From positions 1 through 64,000 of the forward strand of contig JBCDFR010000011.1 in the NCBI GenBank assembly GCA_039177505.1: DNA of 64,000 bases. The letters are read 5' to 3'. Origin of the DNA: JABSQH01 sp039177505 (GTDB lineage Bacteria; Actinomycetota; Acidimicrobiia; Acidimicrobiales; Ilumatobacteraceae). The notes under the pieces were generated by a model. That model saw nothing but the letters and a program-made list of their open reading frames with translations. It was not told the origin of the DNA and ran no database searches. Positions 8,010 through 14,914 of this stretch are shown here, one piece after another (position 1 is the stretch's first letter; each line of letters starts with the position of its first letter). The translations under genes were made by a program, and so were the position numbers.

Positions 8010-9332
8010 GTGCTGGTAATCAGGAGTGCACGGCCACACCACATCATGGTCACCGCGGCCATCGCCCTCGCTGTCGCCGCTTGCAGCACCGAGGAGAGCA
8101 CACAGACCGCCCAAACCAGCGTGGCGCCGACGAGCGCCGGTGTCGTCACCACGATCCCACGGCCGACCACCACCGCTGTATCGACGACCTCGTCGACGGT
8201 GGCCGAGACAGCACCGTCGACGGCCCCGAGTTCGACGTCGCCACCAGCGACGACCCCGGCGCCGACCACCACGGTGCCGCCCGCCGCGCCACCGCCGAAC
8301 GACAACTTCGCGGCCGTACAGATCGGGTTCGAACAGGTCGCCGACGTCAACTCACCCACCGCGATCGCGTGGCGCGACGGAGATCCATCGATGTACGTGA
8401 CCACCCAGGAAGGCTTCATCTCGCGCACCACACCCGACGGGTTGGTCCCCGTCGGCGACCTGTCGGGAGAAACGATCGAACTGCTGTCAGGATCCGAACG
8501 AGGTCTGCTCGGCGCGGCGTTCGACCCCCGAGACGGCCGGCTGTACGTCAACTTCACCGATCTCGACAACAACACACGTGTCTGGTCGTACGAGATGGCC
8601 GAGGCGTCGATCGTGCCCGACTCGCGCCGGGAGATCCTGATGATCGAACAGCCGGGCGTCGGCCACAACGGTGGTGGGCTGCTGTTCGACGCCGACGGCA
8701 ACCTTTTCATCGGCTCCGGTGACGGTGGTGGCAGCAACGGTCGCGACGCAGCCGATACGTCGAAGCTGCTCGGCGTGATCATGCGCATCACCCCGAATCT
8801 CGACGGCGATGGCTACACCATCCCGACCGACAACCCCTTCGCCGATGGTGTCGCCGACCGGCCCGAGGTGTGGGCGCGCGGCTTCCGCAATCCGTGGAGC
8901 TTCTCCATCGACTGGCCGACCGGCGACATGTGGATCGGCGACGTCGGCAACGACGAACGCGAAGAGGTCAGTGTGATGCGGGGCGGCGAACGCGGCCTCA
9001 ACTTCGGGTGGCCGTGGTTCGAGGGCACGAATCCGCGGCGTTCAGGCGCCCCCGAGGGCGTGATCCCACCGGTGTTCGACTACCCCCGCAGCGACGGTGT
9101 CGCGGTGATGGGCGGCCACGTGTACCGCGGTGCCGCATTCCCCGAGCTGGAGGGGGCATATCTGTTCGCCGACCTCGGCGGTGCGATGTGGGCGATCGGT
9201 GCCGACGGTGTGTCGCGACTCGACGTCGACCCGCCGACCGGCATCGTCGGTTGGGGCGAAGACCCCGACGGCGAGCTGTATCTGTTGTCGCTGTACGACG
9301 GTGTGTTCAAGCTCGTGCCGGAGAACAGCTAG
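8010..9332 (+). CDS. PQQ-type glucose/sorbosone dehydrogenase lipoprotein
   Basis: A 440-residue exported protein of the soluble sugar dehydrogenase (YliI/sorbosone) family, a six-bladed propeller that binds PQQ and oxidises aldoses or similar sugars outside the cytoplasm. Diagnostic segments are VGHNGGGLLFDADGNLFIGS near residue 218 and ARGFRNPWSFSIDWPTG, followed by IGDVGNDEREEV; His in GHNGG is the expected catalytic base. The signal (AIALAVAAC) and a Thr/Pro-rich linker mark it as a lipoprotein. The start is uncertain: GTG at 8010 supplies the positively charged N-region, ATG at 8046 would not. The TAG stop overlaps the GTG of the next gene by one base, so the two are translationally coupled. 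Confidence 0.85.
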   Translation: MLVIRSARPHHIMVTAAIALAVAACSTEESTQTAQTSVAPTSAGVVTTIPRPTTTAVSTTSSTVAETAPSTAPSSTSPPATTPAPTTTVPPAAPPPNDNFAAVQIGFEQVADVNSPTAIAWRDGDPSMYVTTQEGFISRTTPDGLVPVGDLSGETIELLSGSERGLLGAAFDPRDGRLYVNFTDLDNNTRVWSYEMAEASIVPDSRREILMIEQPGVGHNGGGLLFDADGNLFIGSGDGGGSNGRDAADTSKLLGVIMRITPNLDGDGYTIPTDNPFADGVADRPEVWARGFRNPWSFSIDWPTGDMWIGDVGNDEREEVSVMRGGERGLNFGWPWFEGTNPRRSGAPEGVIPPVFDYPRSDGVAVMGGHVYRGAAFPELEGAYLFADLGGAMWAIGADGVSRLDVDPPTGIVGWGEDPDGELYLLSLYDGVFKLVPENS

Positions 9333-10279
9333 TGCGCGAACGATCGACCATCCGCGTACGCGCGGTCGCGGCCGCCGCCATTGCGGCGATCGCCGTCACC
9401 GCATGCAACACGACCGACGCCCCAGAGAGCGGCCGCACCGGAGCGTCGACGACCACACAACCACAGGTTCCACCCGGTGTCGTTGCTCCCTTTCCGAACG
9501 ACGATCCGGCACCGGTCGGCGAGATCGGCGACTATCAACTGAGCAACACCATCACCGCGATCGAGCAGTACGGCGAGCCGCTCATCGATCTCGACCTGGC
9601 CAACGGACTGCAGGTCCAGACCTACGGACAGGCGTCGAACCCGAGCCCGTATTACCAGGATCAGGTCGCCGTGGTGAGAGACGCCCGTGCGTGCGTCGAT
9701 GCGGTGCTCGAACGCGACCAGCCCGCTCGCCCAGCGGTGATCTTCGACGTCGACGAAACTGCGCTGTCAGCGTTCTGGATGATGGCGCAGCAAGACCTCG
9801 GATTCGACGTGTGGCTCCAAAATTCGCTCTACCTCCTCGCTGCGAATCCGGCGATCGAACCAACGCGAGAGTGGTTCAACGATCTGTTCGACCAGAACGT
9901 CCAGCCGATTCTGGTCACCGGTCGCTCCGAAACGCTGACGGTCACATCGCCACTCGATGGCCGCGAATCGGAGCTCGCGATCGGCGAAGCGACCACCTCC
10001 AACTTGGTCGACGCGGGCTTCCAGACCGGCGGTCCGCACAACCCCGACCTCGAGGGCTTCTTGCTCTTCTTCCAACCGATCGACCACTCAGGTGGTGTTG
10101 GCAAGTTCAAAGCGGACACTCGGGCCGAACTCGCCGACGACTTCGACCTCGTCGGCAACATCGGCGATCAATTCAGCGATCTGACGATCGGTGACAGTCC
10201 GCCGGACCCACCGATCGAGTGCAGCTACAAGATGCCGAATCCGTTCTACTTCATCCCGAGCGGCGGATCGCCCGACTGA
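9332..10279 (+). CDS. HAD-type acid phosphatase lipoprotein (class B-like)
   Basis: A 315-residue exported phosphomonoesterase. HAD motif I is FDVDETALS near residues 137-145, with Asp nucleophile and Asp acid; LVTGR is motif II; a Lys in VGKFKADTR and the Asp pair in IGDQFSDL form motifs III/IV. The N-terminus has a charged start, a hydrophobic core and the lipobox VTAC. The GTG start overlaps the TAG of the preceding sugar-dehydrogenase gene (TAGTG), so both should be made together. With the neighbouring FG-GAP lipoprotein they look like an extracellular nutrient-scavenging set, although their functional link is inference. Confidence 0.85.
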   Translation: MRERSTIRVRAVAAAAIAAIAVTACNTTDAPESGRTGASTTTQPQVPPGVVAPFPNDDPAPVGEIGDYQLSNTITAIEQYGEPLIDLDLANGLQVQTYGQASNPSPYYQDQVAVVRDARACVDAVLERDQPARPAVIFDVDETALSAFWMMAQQDLGFDVWLQNSLYLLAANPAIEPTREWFNDLFDQNVQPILVTGRSETLTVTSPLDGRESELAIGEATTSNLVDAGFQTGGPHNPDLEGFLLFFQPIDHSGGVGKFKADTRAELADDFDLVGNIGDQFSDLTIGDSPPDPPIECSYKMPNPFYFIPSGGSPD

Positions 10280-10289
10280 CCTCAAAGGT

Positions 10290-11282
10290 TCAAGACAACT
10301 TCAGTCCCGCTCCGCAGAGCGGCACCACGGTCGCGCCACCGTGGTCGCGACGCTGTCGAGCAGTGGCGACAGCGACGGCGCCGGTCGGCTCGACGTACCA
10401 ACCCGCCTCGGCGAGCACCCTCTGAGCAGCAAGGATTTCCCCGTCCCCGACGGTGACGAATTCGCCGCCGGTTGAGGCCACAACGTCGACGATCTCGGCG
10501 AGTCGCGGCGGAGCGGCGATGGCGATGCCTTCGGCGACGGTCGGGGCTGGGTCGAAGTGGCGCCCGGTTGCGTGGGCGACGATCGGCGCGCAACCAGCAG
10601 CCTGTACGGCGGTGATCGGCGGCACCTCGTCGACCAGGCCGGCGAGCCGGAGCTCCTCGAAGCCGAGCCATGCACCGAGCACGAGCGTGCCGTTCCCCAC
10701 CGGCAACACGAGCCGCTCGGGCGCACGGCGACCAAGCTGTTCCCACACCTCGAAGGCGAACGTCTTGGTGCCGGCGAGAAAGCTCGGCTCCCACACGTGG
10801 CTGGCGTAGAACCCGTCGCCTCGCGACACCGCTTCCACGGCTGCCTGGGCTGCGGCCGTACGGTCACCATCGACCCGCACGACGCGGGCGCCGTGCGCTT
10901 CGGCTTGACGTGTCTTGCCCTCACTGGTCGTCGCCGGCACGTAGACCGCGCACGGCAGGCCGGCACGGGCGCTGTAGGCGGCAACCGCGGTACCGGCGTT
11001 GCCGCTCGAGTCACACACGAGTCGCTCAGCGCCGCACTCCACGGCATGGGCGACGACCACGGCCGCGCCGCGGTCCTTGAACGAGAGTGTCGGATTGGCG
11101 AACTCGATCTTGAGCAGCAGTTCACCCATTCCCGGCATCAACGGCGTCCCGCCTGCTCCCAGATCGAGACGCGCTTGTGCCACGTCGGGATCGGCGAGTC
11201 CGAAGGTCTCGCGGTATCGCCAGATGGTGTCACCAACCGACGGCGCCACGTCGACGATGTGACGCGGAAACGGTCGCGGCAT
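10290..11282 (-). CDS. Threonine-synthase-like PLP-dependent enzyme
   Basis: A 330-residue fold-type II PLP enzyme related to threonine synthase and threonine/diaminopropionate ammonia-lyases. Lys69 in TLSFKDRGA is the Schiff-base residue, and SSGNAGTAVAAY is the phosphate/substrate loop; LPVGNGTLVLGAWLG binds the cofactor phosphate. It is shorter than classical threonine synthase and lacks that enzyme's N-terminal extension. ATG at 11282 is used since upstream codons would intrude into the SDR gene that ends at 11306. It is the last gene of a leftward set with the SDR and pyroglutamyl peptidase. Specific reaction: unknown. Confidence 0.83.
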   Translation of the reverse strand: MPRPFPRHIVDVAPSVGDTIWRYRETFGLADPDVAQARLDLGAGGTPLMPGMGELLLKIEFANPTLSFKDRGAAVVVAHAVECGAERLVCDSSGNAGTAVAAYSARAGLPCAVYVPATTSEGKTRQAEAHGARVVRVDGDRTAAAQAAVEAVSRGDGFYASHVWEPSFLAGTKTFAFEVWEQLGRRAPERLVLPVGNGTLVLGAWLGFEELRLAGLVDEVPPITAVQAAGCAPIVAHATGRHFDPAPTVAEGIAIAAPPRLAEIVDVVASTGGEFVTVGDGEILAAQRVLAEAGWYVEPTGAVAVATARQRRDHGGATVVPLCGAGLKLS

Positions 11283-11305
11283 GACCCGCTGTGGCGACCG
11301 GGCCG

Positions 11306-11971
11306 TCACAGTGTCCAGCCGCCGTCGGTGGGGATCACCGCGCCGAACACGTACGACGCCGCCGGTGACGCCAACCACCACACCACCTCCGCGGCTTCTC
11401 CGCCGCGACCGAGTCGTCGCGCCGGGACCTCGCGCCGCAGCGACGCTTGGAACTCAGGGTCGGCGACGGTCGCCGGAGGGAAGTAGGAGGGGTTCTCGAT
11501 GAAGTTGGGAGCGATCCCGTTCACGCGCACGCCCTGCTTGGCGACCTCGTGCCCGACGCTGCGCACCAACGTCAACTGCGCCGAACGAGCCGACTCGTAC
11601 GCTGCGATCGGATGCGTTGACGATCGAATGGCCGTCGCCGATGTGGGCACCACGATCGCTCCCTCGCCGGCCGCGACCATCGACGGGAGGCACTCGCCGA
11701 ATAGCCAGAACAGCGGTTGCACGAGCCGTCCAAACGCACCATCGACGACTGCGTCGTCGTGCTCGGTGATCGGCGCAACCGTGATCGGCGCATCGAGGTT
11801 GGCGACGACCACGTCGAACGGACCCCGGTCGGCGACGAGTTTGCGGGTATCGACCGCACTCCGCAGCGGTTCGCGGTGAGCAACGACGTCGTCGCCACCG
11901 GCTCGAAACCGCTCGACGGCAGCCGGCCCCACGAAGTCATCGGCGTCGGTGACGAGGACGCGCCGCAACAT
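11306..11971 (-). CDS. SDR-fold protein with halohydrin dehalogenase motifs
   Basis: A 221-residue short-chain dehydrogenase/reductase-fold protein that lacks the NAD(P) glycine motif: the N-terminus reads TDADDFVG (Thr8, Phe13, Gly15), which fits T-x4-F-x-G, the halide/nucleophile-pocket motif of halohydrin dehalogenases. The catalytic Lys of SDRs is replaced by Arg: Ser111, Tyr125 and Arg129 (YESAR) give a Ser-Tyr-Arg triad as in HheA-G. The later segment IAPNFIENPSYFPP also resembles the HheC halide site. Ser and Tyr are separated by 13 residues rather than the usual 12. Such enzymes form epoxides from vicinal haloalcohols and open them with azide, cyanide or nitrite. Its ATG overlaps the stop of the peptidase gene (TGATG). 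A degenerate non-dehalogenase SDR remains possible. Confidence 0.72.
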   Translation of the reverse strand: MLRRVLVTDADDFVGPAAVERFRAGGDDVVAHREPLRSAVDTRKLVADRGPFDVVVANLDAPITVAPITEHDDAVVDGAFGRLVQPLFWLFGECLPSMVAAGEGAIVVPTSATAIRSSTHPIAAYESARSAQLTLVRSVGHEVAKQGVRVNGIAPNFIENPSYFPPATVADPEFQASLRREVPARRLGRGGEAAEVVWWLASPAASYVFGAVIPTDGGWTL

Positions 11972-12645
11972 CAGATCTGCAACAGCGAGTGCACGTGCTC
12001 GTCGACATCGACGGGATGGACGAGCGCCGCACCGATCGCTGCGCGGAGACCGCGCACCGAGGTGTCGAGCGACATGCTCGGATGGCCCAGGTTCTCATCG
12101 ACGGCGGCCACCTCGGGAAGCTGTGGCAGGTGCACCCAGCCGGCCTTGATGCCGAGAGCCTCCGACGCGATGTGCTGCAGCACCCCGTACATCAGGTGGT
12201 TACACATCAGCGTGCCACCGGTATCGGAGATGTCGGCGGGTACGCCAGCTCGACGCATCGCCAGCACCATGGCGCGAATCGGCAGGGTGGCGTAGATGCC
12301 GACCGGACCGCCAGGAACGGTCTCGTCGTCTTCGAGGATCACTCCGTCGTTGTCGGCAATGCCGTATCGCGCTGAGTCGTTCAGGTTCTGCGCGATCCGC
12401 TCGGCGGTGATCATCGACCGTCCCGGATACTCACCGAGCATCACGACGTGAGACGGCGACGTCTCAGCGATGGCAGCTGCGACCACGTCGATACAACGAA
12501 ACCACCTGCTGGGAGCGATGAGCCCCGTCACCGGAACCCCGTCGATCGTCTCGCCGTCGAGCGCCTCGGCGGTCAGCTGTGCAGGATTGGTCGGGGTGGT
12601 GCCGTACGGCTCGAACCCGGTCACCAGCACTTGCGAGGCCGTCAT
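11971..12645 (-). CDS. pcp: Pyroglutamyl-peptidase I (pyrrolidone-carboxylate peptidase)
   Basis: A 224-residue cytoplasmic cysteine peptidase that removes N-terminal pyroglutamate (family C15). The triad is visible: Glu82 in ITAERIAQN, Cys148 in DTGGTLMCNHLMY and His172 in WVHLPQLPE; the N-terminal VTGFEPYG loop is also conserved. The frame extends to 12723, but the ATG at 12645 preceded by GGAGTGAG gives the family's standard start. It is the first gene of the leftward set and overlaps the SDR gene by one base. Confidence 0.9.
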   Translation of the reverse strand: MTASQVLVTGFEPYGTTPTNPAQLTAEALDGETIDGVPVTGLIAPSRWFRCIDVVAAAIAETSPSHVVMLGEYPGRSMITAERIAQNLNDSARYGIADNDGVILEDDETVPGGPVGIYATLPIRAMVLAMRRAGVPADISDTGGTLMCNHLMYGVLQHIASEALGIKAGWVHLPQLPEVAAVDENLGHPSMSLDTSVRGLRAAIGAALVHPVDVDEHVHSLLQI

Positions 12646-12783
12646 CTCACTCCGCTCTGTCGTCGATCGAATGGGCAGCGAGAGCGCTGCACTCGGTAGC
12701 ACGCGCAGGTTAATCAAGTACACGTCGCTCTGACCCGAGTGCTCGGCTCAAGCGGGACCGGACCGACGTGCAAGTGTTGGTGT

Positions 12784-13911
12784 GTGATCCTCGACACGCT
12801 CGACATCGACACTGATGCCTTCTTGGCGGGCACCGGCTGGCAGATCAAACCCGAAGGCGCCTGCAAGGGCGAGGTCTGTGTGCCGCTCCCTGACGGGTTC
12901 TCGCTCGAGCACGCCGCGCAACGACTGGGCATGGCGTTGGTCGCCGATGAGTCCACCGGCCGCTGGGCGCTCGGTCCGGAATCGCTGAACGGCCAAGCGC
13001 TCGTCACTGCCGAGGCCCCCGATTTGGTGCTCGACGACATCGATGGCAACGAGTTCCGCCTGTCGTCGTTGCGCGGCAAGAAGGTGGTGCTCGTCGCCTG
13101 GGCGCCGTATTGAGGCTGTCGTTATGACCTGCCCGGGTGGCAGGCACTGCACGAGGAACTGAGCCCGCACGGTGTCGAGATCGTCACGGTGTCGTTGGAA
13201 CTGAGTGGGCCTGAGGTGTCGCGGCCGTTCATCGATGCGGCATCGCCCAGTCATCCGTCACTGTTGGATCCGACACACCAGATGGACGCGTTGTTTGGAG
13301 TGGTCAACATCCCCAACGTCATCTGGATCGACGAACAGGGCATCATCGTCCGGTCTGCAGAGCCCGGGTTCCCGGGGGGCGACCACTACCCCGATTGGCT
13401 GCGCTCGTTCCTCGACGAACGCGACGCGGCGGCCGAAGCCAAGGCGGCCGAGATCGAAGCAACCGATCCAGAGCTTGCGGCCAAGATGCGCGGCGGTCAG
13501 GATCAGCAGTCGTACGCCGACGCGCTTCGAGACTGGGCAACCAACGGCGCCGAGAGCCGATTCGCGATGTCCCCAGACGAGGTCATCGCCGCGTCACAGC
13601 CGCGTCCCGCTGCTGTGTCGGAAGCCGCGGCGCACTTCGAACTGGCCAACGACTTGTGGCGCCGCGACGATCGTGACGCGGCGATTCCGCACTTCAACGC
13701 CGCCCACCGCCTGCAGCCCGACAACTGGACCTACAAGCGTCAGGCCTGGTCGCTGGTCGGCAACGAGCGCGCCGGTGGCGGAGAACTCGGTCGCTTCAAT
13801 CAAGGTCCCCTGCCCGGCGAAGAAAACGACTGGCCCTTCGACGGCAACTTCACCGAAGAAGCTGGCAGCACTCCGGCCGGCGACTATTACCCCAAGACCC
13901 TTGACCTCTGA
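12784..13911 (+). CDS. ResA-like redoxin, probable selenoprotein (in-frame TGA)
   Basis: A single frame of 376 codons interrupted only by TGA at 13111-13113, read here as selenocysteine (residue 110). The TGA falls exactly at the redox-active position: VAWAPY-U-GCRYDLPGW, where thioredoxin/TlpA-type proteins have WCxxC or WCGC. Homology is continuous on both sides: an N-terminal small domain with the CKGEVCVPLP motif, the beta-strand LRGKKVVLVAWAP before the TGA, and after it the rest of the thioredoxin fold (VNIPNVIWIDEQG) and a TPR-like C-terminal tail (HFELANDLWRR). A SECIS-like hairpin follows the TGA. It probably acts as a thiol/selenol oxidoreductase or peroxidase. No signal peptide. 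GTG at 12784 is preferred; GTG at 12739 would add a Cys-rich leader. A nonsense mutation is the alternative. Confidence 0.78.
13119..13154 (+). promoter_or_regulatory. SECIS-like hairpin downstream of the TGA
   Basis: CCTGCC (13128-13133) and GGCAGG (13139-13144) form a perfect 6-bp stem with the loop CGGGT (13134-13138). A lower stem TCGT (13119-13122) with ACGA (13151-13154) is separated by an internal loop. The apical loop begins 21 bases after the TGA and has G as its second base, which fits the placement and loop rule for bacterial SECIS elements. The assignment is by eye. Confidence 0.55.
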
Positions 13912-13986
13912 GCGGCGACAACCTCCCCGGGTACACCGAACCCACAGATCGTGTTGGTCGGTCCGCTCGGCGCGGCCTCCCGTAGG

Positions 13987-14409
13987 TCAGGCACGGCGAA
14001 GTGCTCTTCGGGCTACCGGGCCCCAGCGCGCCGTGTGCGAACTCCGGAGTCGGCGGGACACGACATGGCCGGCTCGACGCAACGCCTTGCTTCGTCGCTT
14101 TGCTGCGTCGACCGCCGGAGCCGCATCGGCAGCGCCCGCCAAGCAACCTTCTGCGACGGCGGCGACGAAACGCTTCTGACGCTTCTTCGAGCGGACCTTG
14201 TTGACAACAACGGCTCGACCGCGGGAATCAATGACGACGGCTACCGGTCCATGGCAGACACCGAGACACGGTGATTGAGCGATCTTCACCGAGGCGTTCT
14301 CGAGGCGCCGCACCAGCGTGCGGTAGGCATCACACTGGTCCTTGGCACAGTCGCTCCCGCGACACACCACAACCGACAGCGGTGCATCAGATCGACCGCC
14401 GTCACCCAT
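13987..14409 (-). CDS. Thioredoxin-like [2Fe-2S] ferredoxin-domain protein
   Basis: A protein of about 140 residues with Cys16, Cys21 and Cys26 (VVVCRGSDCAKDQC) followed by Cys48 and Cys52 (PCLGVCHGP), the C-x4-C ... C-x3-C layout of the thioredoxin-like ferredoxin family (as in the NuoE C-terminal domain and stand-alone relatives). After GPVAVVIDSRG comes a basic, low-complexity tail rich in Lys/Arg/Ala. It would be an electron carrier or a regulator. ATG at 14409 is chosen; the frame could start at 14439. It converges with the redoxin gene, whose end lies only 75 bases away. Confidence 0.7.
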   Translation of the reverse strand: MGDGGRSDAPLSVVVCRGSDCAKDQCDAYRTLVRRLENASVKIAQSPCLGVCHGPVAVVIDSRGRAVVVNKVRSKKRQKRFVAAVAEGCLAGAADAAPAVDAAKRRSKALRRAGHVVSRRLRSSHTARWGPVARRALRRA

Positions 14410-14492
14410 GACGAGTACCCCGTCGGTGCCAGTGCACACAAGGAACCAGACGTTGGAATGCCGCCACCACGTGATCAGTCAACACCGTGGCA

Positions 14493-14912
14493 CTACCGCG
14501 TGAACAATCGAACGACGAGATAAACGACCACGAACGGCAGCCCGACGCGGAAGACCAAGACGACCAGCGTCAGCACCCAGTCCTGTGCCGACCCAATCAC
14601 CTCAGCGACTGGCACCTCGCGCCCATCAGCGAACCGACAAGACGCGGGTTGACCGCCGTTCGCAACGTCGGCATCACCCTGTTGGATCGCCACCACATCG
14701 CCCTCGCGACGACACAACGGCTCGTACACAACGCGGTTCACCAACCACGTCGCACCCAGCACGATCGGCACGTAGGTGACCACGAAGAACCCAAGGATCC
14801 ACACCGCACGCCGACCGCTCGGACGGCTAACCCCAGAGCCGGAGTGTGCTGCACTGCCGGCCGCTACGGCTGCGGCGCGTTCGTCGGCGTCGAGGCCCTC
14901 GAACGAATCCAT
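14493..14912 (-). CDS. Small two-helix membrane protein, unrecognised
   Basis: A 139-residue protein with an acidic N-terminus (MDSFEGLDADERAA), a transmembrane helix (WILGFFVVTYVPIVLGATWL), an extracellular-type loop with two Cys (residues about 75-100) and a second helix at the C-terminus (VLTLVVLVFRVGLPFVVVYL). The start ATG at 14912 lies 2 bases after the stop of the repeat-headed surface protein, so the two are cotranscribed. I do not recognise the family; its position suggests a role in presenting or anchoring the upstream protein, which is inference. Confidence 0.65.
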   Translation of the reverse strand: MDSFEGLDADERAAAVAAGSAAHSGSGVSRPSGRRAVWILGFFVVTYVPIVLGATWLVNRVVYEPLCRREGDVVAIQQGDADVANGGQPASCRFADGREVPVAEVIGSAQDWVLTLVVLVFRVGLPFVVVYLVVRLFTR

Positions 14913-14914
14913 GC

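Noticed and set aside
7889..8791. N-terminal extension of the FG-GAP lipoprotein to 8791
   Set aside because: The GTG at 7888 produces a correct signal and lipobox; the extension has no signal and overlaps the divergent gene.
12739..13113. A short gene ending at 13113 and a second gene starting at 13189, as ordinary calling would give
   Set aside because: Both are in the same frame and join into one thioredoxin-like protein across the TGA at the active-site position; selenocysteine explains this better than two fragments.
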